A stretch of DNA of 49,523 bases, from the NCBI GenBank assembly GCA_002493945.1, contig DLAL01000011.1, positions 1-49,523 on the forward strand, in the 5' to 3' direction. The translations under genes were made by a program, and so were the position numbers. Source of the stretch: Porphyromonadaceae bacterium UBA7048 (GTDB taxonomy: Bacteria; Bacteroidota; Bacteroidia; Bacteroidales; Muribaculaceae). Shown here one piece after another: positions 8,710-17,529 of the stretch; positions within the stretch are counted from its first letter, which is position 1, and each line of letters opens with the position of its first letter. The notes below the pieces were generated by a model. The model was not told the DNA's origin and ran no database searches. It was given only the letters and a program-made list of their open reading frames with translations.

Positions 8710-8747
8710 TAAGGTCGAAACAGCGAAAAAAGAATTGATTATTAAGT

Positions 8748-9887
8748 ATGAAAAAGACAATCATTGCGGCCGGTGTGCTTGCAGCCATGACTGCCGCCTC
8801 GGCATCGGCTCAGGTAATCGAACGTCCCGGCTTTTTCGACAACTGGTCAGTCGGACTTGACGGCGGTGTCACCACCCCGATGAGTCACAACGCTTTCTTT
8901 GGTTCGATGCGCGGTGTCGCCGGACTCCACGTAGCCAAGCAGATTACTCCTGTATTCGGGCTCGGCGTCGAAAGCTACTTCGGAGTGAACACTTCGTCGT
9001 GGAAGGGTCGCGTCCACAGCAGCACGGCATTCGACAATTCCTACGTAGGTATGTACGGTACTGTCGACCTCTTCAATCTCTTCGGAGGGTATCAGTGCGC
9101 CACACGCCCCTTCACCATCGAGGCTACCGCCGGTGCCGGATGGGGTCACGACTACTACACCAAGAATGACGGCGCCGAGGACTGGAACTACTTCATGACC
9201 AAGGCAGGCCTTAATTTCAACTTCAATGTCAATGACAACCTGACGCTCTCCGTCAAGCCGTCGGTGGCATGGAACATGAACGGCAACTTCGACCAGAGCG
9301 CCACTGCATATGACATCAACAAGGCCACGTTCAACCTCATGGCCGGTGTCAGCTATCGCTTCGGCGACGGATTCGAATGTGTTCAGCCCTACAATGCAGC
9401 CGAGGTCGACGCCCTCAACGCCGAGGTGAACGCCCTCCGTACGGCAGTGGCAGCCCAGGCAGCGGCAGCCGACGCAGCAGCACTCGACGCAGCAGCCATG
9501 GCAGCGGCTCTGGATTCGTGCATGAACCGCCAGCCGCAGGTTGTGAAGGAAGTGTCGAACCAGTACAACTCCGTCCGCTTCGTCTTCTTCCGCATCGGTT
9601 CGTCGACCATCACAGCCGACCAGATGCCTAACGTGGAGATGATAGCCGACTACATGAAGAATCATCCTCAGTCGAAGGTGGTCATCAAGGGCTATGCCTC
9701 CAAGGACGGCAACCTCGACTTCAACATCAAGCTGGCCCAGCGCCGCGCCGAATCCGTCAGGACGGCTCTCGTGAACAAGTATAAAATTGCCGCATCGCGC
9801 ATCACGGCCGAAGGCGAAGGCATCGGCAACATGTTCGAGGAAGAATCGTGGAACCGCGTAAGCATCTGCACACTTGAAACGAAATAG
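8748..9887 (+). CDS. OmpA-family outer membrane protein
   Basis: A 379-residue porin-like protein. Residues 1-21 are a Sec signal (MKKTIIAAGVLAAMTAASASA). Residues 22-205 alternate in the manner of an eight-strand beta barrel. Residues 215-260 form an alanine-rich helical linker (ALNAEVNALRTAVAAQ...) that may be a coiled coil. The last 105 residues are the OmpA C-terminal peptidoglycan-binding domain, with VFFRIGSSTI, the NHPQSKVVIKGYASKDG strand-loop and the LAQRRAESVRTALV helix. The domain ends in the strand NRVSICTLE. The family links the outer membrane to peptidoglycan. Strong promoter upstream and terminator downstream make it a single-gene unit. Confidence 0.88.
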   Translation: MKKTIIAAGVLAAMTAASASAQVIERPGFFDNWSVGLDGGVTTPMSHNAFFGSMRGVAGLHVAKQITPVFGLGVESYFGVNTSSWKGRVHSSTAFDNSYVGMYGTVDLFNLFGGYQCATRPFTIEATAGAGWGHDYYTKNDGAEDWNYFMTKAGLNFNFNVNDNLTLSVKPSVAWNMNGNFDQSATAYDINKATFNLMAGVSYRFGDGFECVQPYNAAEVDALNAEVNALRTAVAAQAAAADAAALDAAAMAAALDSCMNRQPQVVKEVSNQYNSVRFVFFRIGSSTITADQMPNVEMIADYMKNHPQSKVVIKGYASKDGNLDFNIKLAQRRAESVRTALVNKYKIAASRITAEGEGIGNMFEEESWNRVSICTLETK

Positions 9888-9912
9888 ACTCCTGAAAAAC
9901 ACGCATATATGA

Positions 9913-9955
9913 CCGCAGCCATTCCGCTCCCGGGCGGTGAGGCTGCGGCCTTTTT
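9913..9955 (+). terminator. Intrinsic terminator after the ompA-like gene
   Basis: Stem CCGCAGCC (9913-9920) with GGCTGCGG (9941-9948), with a further GC-rich pairing in the loop, followed by CCTTTTTC. Confidence 0.7.
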
Positions 9956-9995
9956 CGCTGACAGAACATATCAATAACTTTTAACATCAATCAAA

Positions 9996-10277
9996 ATGAA
10001 CGACCTCTGGCTCAACATCATCGGCTACTCGGCCTCCATCTGCATGATACTGGGATACATGCCCCAGGCTATAGTGACCATGCGCACACGCAACACCGAC
10101 GGCATAGCCCTCCCCACCTTCTGCATGCTCGGCATCGGGTCCGTACTCTTCGTCATCCAGGGCTTCATGCTGGGCAACTGGCCGCTGGTGCTAACCAACG
10201 TCATCACCACGGTCTGCTCGGTCATCATATTCGGCATGAAGATCTACAACGACTACGTCAAGCCGCGGAAGAAGTAG
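9996..10277 (+). CDS. SemiSWEET-type PQ-loop small sugar transporter
   Basis: A 93-residue inner-membrane protein with three predicted helices (about 6-26, 37-58 and 63-85). The PQ motif typical of MtN3/SWEET halves appears in the first helix as GYMPQ (residues 21-25), followed by TRNTDGIALPTF, the usual loop before helix two. SemiSWEETs work as dimers, each chain giving one three-helix bundle, and carry mono- or disaccharides; the substrate here is unknown. The length is normal. The gene stands alone between the porin terminator and the topA promoter. Confidence 0.85.
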   Translation: MNDLWLNIIGYSASICMILGYMPQAIVTMRTRNTDGIALPTFCMLGIGSVLFVIQGFMLGNWPLVLTNVITTVCSVIIFGMKIYNDYVKPRKK

Positions 10278-10359
10278 TCCCGAAGCAGTGCAAAGTGTCC
10301 AAAAACGGCTGAATTGTTAAAAAAGGTGCACTCTTTCCTTTTTATAAAAGGATTTTGAC

Positions 10360-10367
10360 TAATTTTG
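10360..10367 (+). promoter_or_regulatory. -7 element of the topA operon promoter
   Basis: TAATTTTG followed by CCG fits TAnnTTTG; a clear -33 TTTG is missing. It lies 27 bases before the topA start and would serve the six-gene block to 17329. Confidence 0.5.
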
Positions 10368-10393
10368 CCGATTGAAACCGAAAGCACAGATTT

Positions 10394-12742
10394 ATGAGCA
10401 GTCCCAAAAACCTTGTCATCGTCGAATCGCCGGCCAAAGCGAAGACCATCGAGAAGTTTCTCGGTGCGGATTATCGCGTGATGTCGAGCTACGGCCACAT
10501 ACGCGACCTGAAGAAGAAATCATTCAGCATCGACGTTGACCACGGCTTTTCACCCATATATGAAATACCCGACGACAAGTCGGCCCTTGTAAGCGAACTG
10601 AAGAAAGCCGCGGCATCGGCCGAGACCGTATGGCTCGCTTCCGATGAGGACCGCGAGGGAGAGGCCATAGCATGGCACCTCTATGAAGTTCTCGGACTCA
10701 AGCCCGAGAACACGCGCCGCATCGTATTCCACGAAATCACCAAGAAAGCCATACTGAACGCCATCGCCAATCCGCGCGACATCGACCTGGCGCGTGTGGA
10801 CGCCCAGCAGGCACGGCGCGTACTCGACCGAATCGTGGGCTTCGAGCTCTCGCCCGTGCTGTGGAAGCGCCTGAAGCCGGCGCTCTCGGCCGGACGTGTG
10901 CAGTCGGTGGCCGTGAGGCTGATTGTCGAGCGTGAGAACGAGATTGCCGCTTTCGAGAGCAAGCCCTACTTCCGCGTAGTGGCATGGTTCACCCCCGAAG
11001 GCTCGTCGGCGACATTCCGCGGCGAGCTCTCCGGAAGACTTGACTCGGAAGCCGAGGCAGAGGCGCTGCTCAAGGACTGCCGCGCCACATCGTTCACCGT
11101 GAAGTCTGTGGCCGTAAAGCCGCTGAAGAAGACTCCGGCTCCGCCTTTCACCACCTCCACTCTACAGCAGGAGGCCGCCCGCAAGCTGGGCTTCTCGGTA
11201 TCGCAGACGATGATGGTGGCACAGCATCTGTACGAAAACGGTCACATAACATATATGCGTACTGACTCGCTCAATCTCTCGGACGAGGCAGTCGCCGCCA
11301 TATCGGCGCAGATACGCGACACGCTCGGCGACGAATATCTGCACGTGCGCAAGTTCCACACCTCGTCGAAGGGCGCCCAGGAAGCCCACGAGGCCATTCG
11401 CCCCACCTATGTAGACACTACCGTAATCGACGACGCCACCGCACAGGAACAGAAACTCTACACACTCATCCGACAGCGAGCCATAGCTTCGCAGATGGCC
11501 GACGCCCGAATCAAGAAGACTACTATAGAAATCAGCGCCGGCACGCTGCCGTCGGTGTTCACAGCCACAGGCGAAGTGATAGAGTTCGAGGGTTTCCTCC
11601 GCGTATATGCCGAAGGGCATGACGACGACACCGCCGACGAGACCGACACACCCATACTGCCTGCCCTCAGCGAAGGCGACAGCCTGACCCTCGGCGCCGC
11701 CGAGGCCACCGAGCGATTCACTCAGCATCCGCCGCGCTACACCGAGGCGTCGCTGGTGAACAAGATGGAGGAACTCGGCATAGGCCGCCCGTCGACCTAC
11801 GCCCCGACCATCTCGACCATCCAGCAGCGCGGATATGTGGAGCGGGGAGAGAACGAGGGCACTCCGCGCGACTACACCGTCCTCACCCTCGCCAAAGACG
11901 GCACCATCACCCGGCAGACGCGTACGCAGAACACCGGCTCAGACAAAGGCAAGCTCGTGCCTACGGACATCGGCATGATAGTGAACGACTTCCTGACCGT
12001 ATACTTCCCGAATATCCTCGACTATAACTTCACGGCCAACGTGGAGGAAGTGTTCGACGAGATTGCGCACGGACGCCTGCCGTGGAACGGCGAGATAAGC
12101 CGCTTCTACAGCGAGTTCCACCCTGCGGTCGACACGGCGCTGACCATCACCAACGGTCCGAAATTCGGCGAGCGCCATCTCGGCACCGACCCTGCCACAG
12201 GCGAGCCCGTGAGCGTGAAGATAGGCCGCTTCGGTCCTGTAGTGCAGATAGGCGACAGCGAGGCCGAGGCCAAGCCGCGCTTCGCGTCGCTGCTGAAAGG
12301 CCAGTCCATGTCGACAATCACCCTTGAAGAGGCCCTCGGGCTCTTCGAGTTCCCGCGCGAGCTGGGCAACTACGAGGACAAGGCCGTGAGCGTGGGCATA
12401 GGCCGCTTCGGCCCCTACGTGCGCCACGACAACAAGTACGTGTCCATCCCGTCGGACATGGCCGCCACCGAAGTGACCCTCGGGCAGGCCATAGAGCTAA
12501 TCGAGGCCAAGCGGAGCGCCGACCGCCAGAAGACCATCACCGTCTTCGAGGAAGACCCCGACGTGCAGGTGCTCAACGGACGCTACGGCCCCTACATCGC
12601 ATATAAGAAGAAAAACTACAAGCTGCCCAAGGGCATAGGCGACCCTGCCGCCATCACCCTCGAACAGGCCCGTAAAATCATAGCCGACGCCGATGCTGCT
12701 CCGGTTCCGGCGCGTCGTACAAGTTCCAAAAAGAAGAAATAA
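10394..12742 (+). CDS. topA: DNA topoisomerase I
   Basis: A 782-residue type IA topoisomerase that relaxes negative supercoils by transient single-strand breakage. The Toprim domain starts at once (LVIVESPAKAKTIEKFLG, residues 7-24) and contains the DEDREGEAIAWHL motif near 84-96. The active-site tyrosine is Tyr287, in the motif HITYMRTDS. The domain that opens the strand gate ends near 590. The C terminus has three glycine-rich repeats of the topoisomerase C-terminal type (GRFGPVVQIGD, GRFGPYVRHDN and GRYGPYIAYKK) and a Lys-rich tail, with no Cys4 zinc fingers, as is usual in Bacteroidetes. It is first in an operon; the next gene begins two bases after its stop. Confidence 0.96.
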   Translation: MSSPKNLVIVESPAKAKTIEKFLGADYRVMSSYGHIRDLKKKSFSIDVDHGFSPIYEIPDDKSALVSELKKAAASAETVWLASDEDREGEAIAWHLYEVLGLKPENTRRIVFHEITKKAILNAIANPRDIDLARVDAQQARRVLDRIVGFELSPVLWKRLKPALSAGRVQSVAVRLIVERENEIAAFESKPYFRVVAWFTPEGSSATFRGELSGRLDSEAEAEALLKDCRATSFTVKSVAVKPLKKTPAPPFTTSTLQQEAARKLGFSVSQTMMVAQHLYENGHITYMRTDSLNLSDEAVAAISAQIRDTLGDEYLHVRKFHTSSKGAQEAHEAIRPTYVDTTVIDDATAQEQKLYTLIRQRAIASQMADARIKKTTIEISAGTLPSVFTATGEVIEFEGFLRVYAEGHDDDTADETDTPILPALSEGDSLTLGAAEATERFTQHPPRYTEASLVNKMEELGIGRPSTYAPTISTIQQRGYVERGENEGTPRDYTVLTLAKDGTITRQTRTQNTGSDKGKLVPTDIGMIVNDFLTVYFPNILDYNFTANVEEVFDEIAHGRLPWNGEISRFYSEFHPAVDTALTITNGPKFGERHLGTDPATGEPVSVKIGRFGPVVQIGDSEAEAKPRFASLLKGQSMSTITLEEALGLFEFPRELGNYEDKAVSVGIGRFGPYVRHDNKYVSIPSDMAATEVTLGQAIELIEAKRSADRQKTITVFEEDPDVQVLNGRYGPYIAYKKKNYKLPKGIGDPAAITLEQARKIIADADAAPVPARRTSSKKKK

Positions 12743-12744
12743 CC

Positions 12745-13677
12745 ATGCCGAACCGCCGACCCCTCGCCGCCAAACCCGGCACCCAGCCCGGCACGTTCCG
12801 GCCTGACAACATACTGACATTCTCCGCGCAGGAAGGTGCGCCGGACAAGTTGCTCGACTTCCTATTCTCCGTATTCCCCGACGCACGCCGCACCACGGTC
12901 AAGGACTATCTGAAGTACCGCCAGGTGATGCTGAACGGCACGGTGACGACGCAGTTCGACGCCAAGGTGACACCCGGCGCCGAAGTGAAGGTGAACACCA
13001 CCCGTGAATTTCAGGTATTCTCGCATCCGCGCATCAAGCTCGTCTACGAGGACGACGACGTCATCGTCATCGAGAAGGGCTACGGCCTGCTCTCAATGGG
13101 TACGGACAAAATCAAGGACGGCACAGCCTACTCGATACTCCGCGAATACCTCAAGCGCAAGGATCCGCGCAACAAGCTCTTCATCGTGCACCGCCTCGAC
13201 CGCGACACCACCGGACTGATGATGTTCGCCAAGAACCGCGAGGCCAAGGACACCATGCAGCACAACTGGAACAATATGGTGCTCGAGCGCAAGTACGTGG
13301 CCGTCGTCGAGGGCGACCTTGAGCCCGAAGCCGGCGAGATACGCAGCTATCTGGCCGAGAACTCGGCCCACGAGGTGTACTCCACGGACAATCCCGAGCT
13401 GGGCAAGCTCGCCGTGACATACTATAAGACCCTGAAGCGGCGCAAGCCCTATTCGCTGGTCGAGCTGAGTCTGGCCACAGGCCGCAAGAACCAGATACGC
13501 GTGCACCTCAAGGACAAGGGCCACCCCATCGTGGGCGACCGGCGCTACGGTGCCGCTCCATCGCCCATACACCGCCTGTGCCTCCACGCACAGACCCTGC
13601 GCTTCGTACATCCGGTGACACGCAAGGACATGAACTTCAGCGCGCCGCTGCCGGCGGGCTTCTTCCGCCTGGTGTGA
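12745..13677 (+). CDS. RluA-family pseudouridine synthase
   Basis: A 310-residue RNA pseudouridine synthase. An S4 RNA-binding domain occupies about residues 33-90, starting with DKLLDFLFSVFPDARRTTVKDYL-type sequence. The catalytic domain follows, with the motif HRLDRDTTG (149-157) giving catalytic Asp152, and later GRKNQIRVHLKDKGHPIVGD, the second RluA/RluD signature. S4-bearing members include RluC and RluD, which modify 23S rRNA; which uridines are changed here cannot be told. The gene starts two bases after topA and ends one base before the LptF/G gene, so the three are almost certainly cotranscribed. Confidence 0.9.
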   Translation: MPNRRPLAAKPGTQPGTFRPDNILTFSAQEGAPDKLLDFLFSVFPDARRTTVKDYLKYRQVMLNGTVTTQFDAKVTPGAEVKVNTTREFQVFSHPRIKLVYEDDDVIVIEKGYGLLSMGTDKIKDGTAYSILREYLKRKDPRNKLFIVHRLDRDTTGLMMFAKNREAKDTMQHNWNNMVLERKYVAVVEGDLEPEAGEIRSYLAENSAHEVYSTDNPELGKLAVTYYKTLKRRKPYSLVELSLATGRKNQIRVHLKDKGHPIVGDRRYGAAPSPIHRLCLHAQTLRFVHPVTRKDMNFSAPLPAGFFRLV

Positions 13678-13678
13678 G

Positions 13679-15529
13679 ATGGTGGTGATCAAACGTCTGT
13701 ACTCGTATATGCTGCAGCGGTTCATGCCGCTGCTGGCGATGACGTTTTTCATCTGCCTCTTCATCGTGCTGATGCAGTTCCTGTGGAAGTCCATCGACGA
13801 CCTTGTGGGCAAGGGACTGGACGTGTCGGTGATAGCGGAGCTCTTCCTGTACGCCGCCCTGACGATGGTGCCTATGGCACTGCCGCTGGCGGTGCTGCTG
13901 GCATCGCTGATGGTGTTCGGCAATCTGGGCGAGAAGTTCGAGCTGACGGCCATGAAGGCCTCTGGCATATCGCTCTTCCGCATCATGAAGCCGCTCACGT
14001 TCGTGATGGTGCTCATAGCCACAGGCGCATTCTTCTTCCAGAACAACGTGCTGCCCGTGGCCCAAACCAAGATGTGGTCGCTGCTCTTCTCGGTGCGCCA
14101 GAAGTCGCCCGAAGTCGAGATTCCGGTCAAGTCGTTCTACGACCAGATACCGAACATGAACCTGTACGTGGAGAGCAAGAACGCCGAGACGGGCATGCTC
14201 TACGACATGATCATCTACGACCTCTCGCGCGGCCTTGACAACTCGCGCGTCATCCTTGCCGATTCGGGGCGCTTCAACTTCACCGAGGACAAGACACGGC
14301 TCTTCATGCAGCTCTACTCGGGCGAGATGTTCGAGAACATGCGCGACAACACCATGGGAGCGACAGCAGGACAGCGCCATCTGCCATTCCGCCGGGAGCA
14401 CTTCTCCGAGAAAGAAGTCTACTTCCCCTTCGACGCCAACTTCAACCGCGTGGACGAAGGGGGCATCCGCAGCCAGTACGTGGGACAGAACATCAGCGAG
14501 CTGCGCCACTCCATTGACTCGATAGGCCGTCAGGTCGACTCCATCGGAAGCCGCTACGCCACCGAACTGCGCACGATGCCCGTCATGGGCGTACCGGCGC
14601 GCACCGTGACCGGCTACGGCGACGGAAAGACCACCGACCTGCGCCCTGACGTGGCACTGACCGAGCCGCTCGACGTAGACTCGCTCTTCACTTCGCCATC
14701 GCCCAGCTACGCCAAGAGCTATCTGACCCAGGCGCTGGCCAAGGCCAAGCGCCAGAAGCAGGAGTACCAGTACCGCAGCCTCGTGCTGGCCGAGCAGGCC
14801 AAGCTCATGCGCCGCCACGACATAGAGATGCAGAAGAAGTTCACGCTCTCCTTCGCGTGCATCATCTTCTTCTTCATCGGCGCGCCCTTAGGAGCCATCA
14901 TCAAGAAAGGTGGTCTGGGCACGCCGCTGGTGATCTCGGTGCTTCTCTTCATCTTCTACTACATCATCGACAACATGGGCTACAAGATGGCGCGCGACGG
15001 CAAGCTCCCCGTATGGGAAGGCATATGGCTGAGTTCGGCCGTACTGCTCCCTCTGGGCGTGGTGCTGACATACATGGCCGTGGGCGACTCCGTGCAGCTC
15101 AACTTCGACGGCATCACGCGATTCTTCCGGCGCCTGACCGGCCGGGAGATGAAGCGCGACCTCACCGTCAAGGAAGTGCACATGACCGACGTCGAACCCT
15201 CCGAGGCTCTGAGGATGCTCGGAGAATTCCTCGTCCTCGCCGAGAGCGAGCAGGCCCGGCTGTCGAAGCTGCCAAGGCTCAGGAGACTGCTGGCCAAAGG
15301 ACCGTCCGCACTGCTGTCGGCCCCGCTCAACCAGCTCGTGGACTATCTGTCGAACACGGGCAGCATATACGTAATCAACCTCCTCAACCAATATCCCTTT
15401 AATCCCACGACGCGCAATCTGCCGGCGGTCATCGCCACCTCCAGGGCACTGACCGAGCGCATCAGCCGCGACCTTCCGGCAGACGACGCGACAAACCAAC
15501 CGAATTATGAACCGGGACATACGACTTGA
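13679..15529 (+). CDS. LPS export permease, LptF/LptG (YjgP/YjgQ) family
   Basis: A 616-residue inner-membrane protein of the ABC exporter that pulls lipopolysaccharide out of the membrane. The N terminus has three helices, near 15-38, 58-80 and 100-122, with the family stretch KFELTAMKASGISLFRIMKPL between them. A long periplasmic beta-rich domain spans about 125-385. Three more helices (390-410, 420-440, 450-470) follow, including FFIGAPLGAIIKKGGLGTPLV, the conserved second-half signature. After the last helix there are about 145 residues of soluble charged sequence, making it much longer than the 360-residue enterobacterial proteins. LptF and LptG cannot be told apart here. The ribBA gene overlaps its last 23 bases. 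Confidence 0.88.
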   Translation: MVVIKRLYSYMLQRFMPLLAMTFFICLFIVLMQFLWKSIDDLVGKGLDVSVIAELFLYAALTMVPMALPLAVLLASLMVFGNLGEKFELTAMKASGISLFRIMKPLTFVMVLIATGAFFFQNNVLPVAQTKMWSLLFSVRQKSPEVEIPVKSFYDQIPNMNLYVESKNAETGMLYDMIIYDLSRGLDNSRVILADSGRFNFTEDKTRLFMQLYSGEMFENMRDNTMGATAGQRHLPFRREHFSEKEVYFPFDANFNRVDEGGIRSQYVGQNISELRHSIDSIGRQVDSIGSRYATELRTMPVMGVPARTVTGYGDGKTTDLRPDVALTEPLDVDSLFTSPSPSYAKSYLTQALAKAKRQKQEYQYRSLVLAEQAKLMRRHDIEMQKKFTLSFACIIFFFIGAPLGAIIKKGGLGTPLVISVLLFIFYYIIDNMGYKMARDGKLPVWEGIWLSSAVLLPLGVVLTYMAVGDSVQLNFDGITRFFRRLTGREMKRDLTVKEVHMTDVEPSEALRMLGEFLVLAESEQARLSKLPRLRRLLAKGPSALLSAPLNQLVDYLSNTGSIYVINLLNQYPFNPTTRNLPAVIATSRALTERISRDLPADDATNQPNYEPGHTT

Positions 15530-16724
15530 CAACATCGAAGATGCCATCGAGGACTTCAAGGAAGGCAAGATGGTGATTGTGGTAGATGACGAAGACCGCG
15601 AAAACGAAGGCGACCTCATCGTTGCCGCCGAGAAAATCACACCCGAGCAGGTGAACTTCATGCTGAAGAACGCGCGCGGGGTGCTCTGCGCTCCCATCAC
15701 GCTGTCGCGCTGCCGCGAGCTCGAGCTTCCCCATCAGGTTGAGAACAACACGTCGATGCTCGGGACGCCCTTCACCGTGACCGTCGACAAGCTCGAGGGA
15801 TGCTCCACGGGAGTGAGCGCCGAGGACCGCTGCGCCACCATCCGCGCACTGGCCGACCCGGAGTCGACGCCCGAGACCTTCGGCCGTCCCGGCCACATCA
15901 ATCCCCTCTACGCCCAGGACCAGGGCGTGCTGCGCCGCAGCGGCCACACCGAAGCCGCCGTCGACCTGGCACGCCTGGCCGGACTGCGCCCTGCCGCCGC
16001 ACTGATGGAAATCATGAGCGACGACGGCACCATGGCACGCCTGCCCGAACTGCGCCGCCGCGCCGACGAATGGGGCATGAAACTGATATCCATACGCGAC
16101 CTCATAGCCTACCGCCTTGCCTCTGAGCAACTCGTCGAGCAGGGCGTGGAAGTGGACATGCCCACGCAGTACGGCCACTTCCGTCTGATACCCTTCCGCC
16201 AGAAGAGCAACGGCCTGGAGCACATAGCCATCATCAAGGGCGACATCGCCGACGGCGAGCCCGTGCTGGTGCGCGTGCACTCGTCGTGCGCCACGGGCGA
16301 CATATTCGGCTCGATGCGCTGCGACTGCGGCGACCAGCTCCACAAGGCCATGGAGATGATCGAGAAGGAAGGCCGCGGTGCCGTGGTATATCTCAGCCAG
16401 GAAGGCCGCGGCATAGGCCTGATGGACAAGATACGCGCCTACAAGCTCCAGGAAGAGGGGCTTGACACCGTCGAGGCCAACATCCATCTGGGTCACGAGG
16501 CCGACGAGCGCGACTACGGCGTCGGCGCCCAGATACTCAACTTGCTCGGCATCCGCAAGATGCGCCTGATGACCAACAATCCGGTCAAGCGCATCGGACT
16601 TGAGGGCTACGGACTCGAAGTGGTGGAGAACGTGCCTCTGGAGGTGCAGCCCAATCCGTACAACCTGCGGTACATGCACACCAAGAAGGAGCGCATGGGC
16701 CACACTCTGAAAAAGGTGGACTGA
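15507..16724 (+). CDS. ribBA: Bifunctional DHBP synthase / GTP cyclohydrolase II
   Basis: Catalyses two entry reactions of riboflavin synthesis: ribulose 5-phosphate to 3,4-dihydroxy-2-butanone 4-phosphate, and GTP to the diaminopyrimidine precursor. Residues 1-200 are the RibB half, with the acidic metal-binding loop DDEDRENEGDLIVAAE (27-42). Residues 205-405 are the RibA half. Its zinc ligands are visible as Cys261, Cys272 and Cys274 (SSCATGDIF...MRCDC), with the same spacing as in E. coli RibA. The nucleotide-binding segment is GRGIGLMDKIRAYKL. The length of 405 is usual for the fusion. It overlaps the previous gene by 23 bases and the next by one (TGATG). No FMN riboswitch is visible, as expected for an internal operon gene. 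Confidence 0.96.
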   Translation: MNRDIRLDNIEDAIEDFKEGKMVIVVDDEDRENEGDLIVAAEKITPEQVNFMLKNARGVLCAPITLSRCRELELPHQVENNTSMLGTPFTVTVDKLEGCSTGVSAEDRCATIRALADPESTPETFGRPGHINPLYAQDQGVLRRSGHTEAAVDLARLAGLRPAAALMEIMSDDGTMARLPELRRRADEWGMKLISIRDLIAYRLASEQLVEQGVEVDMPTQYGHFRLIPFRQKSNGLEHIAIIKGDIADGEPVLVRVHSSCATGDIFGSMRCDCGDQLHKAMEMIEKEGRGAVVYLSQEGRGIGLMDKIRAYKLQEEGLDTVEANIHLGHEADERDYGVGAQILNLLGIRKMRLMTNNPVKRIGLEGYGLEVVENVPLEVQPNPYNLRYMHTKKERMGHTLKKVD

Positions 16725-17329
16725 TGCGGCAGAGCGCCTTACTCGACGACTACATGCAGCGCATGGCTTCGGTAGCTCCCGACGACATGCTGCGGTGGAC
16801 GGGCGAAGAACTCGCACACACCGCCGAAAGGCTGCGGACGGCTCCCGAGGCCGACCGTCCGCTCAGAGCCGAGGAGATGCTCGTGACGGCCCACCACCAC
16901 ATCCAGGCCCTGGCCGATGCCGGAATGGCCGATCAGGCGCTGGCCACATCGCTGCTGGCGCCACTGACGGTCATCATGTCGCACGTCAGTCCCGAAGCGA
17001 TCCCCGTGCCCTACTGCCACTCGCTGGCACTTGCGGCGATGGCGGCCACGGACTACTTCGGCCCGCAGCAGTCATCCGGCGCCGCAGACATGGCCGCGGC
17101 CATATCCGGTGCGGTCACCGGACTGTTCGCCGCCACGGTGAAGGCATATTCGCCCGGAGGAGCCATACCGGCGCAGCTCATGACGCTGGCCGGGCAGCTG
17201 ACCGAGGTCGCCAAGGCCAACGACACGTACACGACCACCTTCGGCGGGCATGAAATCGTGCCCACGATGGCCATCGATATCCTCGTTGACTCCCTCAACC
17301 GGCTGCGCAGTCTGGGCGTAGAATTCTGA
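16724..17329 (+). CDS. Unknown protein translationally coupled to ribBA
   Basis: I do not recognise this 201-residue protein. It is largely helical and rich in alanine, with no signal peptide. Two moderately hydrophobic stretches near 78-92 and 118-135 are too polar to be certain membrane helices. Histidines cluster at 56-58 (AHHHIQAL). Its start shares a base with the ribBA stop (TGATG), which suggests coupled translation and a related job or simple cotranscription. The codon use matches its neighbours, so it is probably a native core or family-level gene. It is the last gene of the topA operon; the gapA promoter follows. Confidence 0.6.
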   Translation: MRQSALLDDYMQRMASVAPDDMLRWTGEELAHTAERLRTAPEADRPLRAEEMLVTAHHHIQALADAGMADQALATSLLAPLTVIMSHVSPEAIPVPYCHSLALAAMAATDYFGPQQSSGAADMAAAISGAVTGLFAATVKAYSPGGAIPAQLMTLAGQLTEVAKANDTYTTTFGGHEIVPTMAIDILVDSLNRLRSLGVEF

Positions 17330-17400
17330 ACACAGCGGCCCCCGGGGGCCTCCAGCGTTAAAAATATGCAAGGCGGCTCAAAAAAGAGTGGCCGAGCATA

Positions 17401-17430
17401 TTGAAATACCGAAATTTTTCATTAATTTTG
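17401..17430 (+). promoter_or_regulatory. gapA promoter
   Basis: TTG at 17401-17403, 19 bases, then TAATTTTG at 17423-17430. It predicts a leader of about 90 bases before the ATG at 17530, so the longer in-frame opening from 17401 is not coding. Confidence 0.65.
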
Positions 17431-17529
17431 CGGCGGAATGAAAACGGGCACCGAGCCGTAAGCCCCCTGCACCGTCCGCCATTCACAGTTAACGACTTAA
17501 CTCACATACAATATCAAACATTATTCACT

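Noticed and set aside
17401..17529. N-terminal extension of GAPDH
   Set aside because: It overlaps the promoter, and the canonical GAPDH start KIGINGFGRIG begins at 17530.
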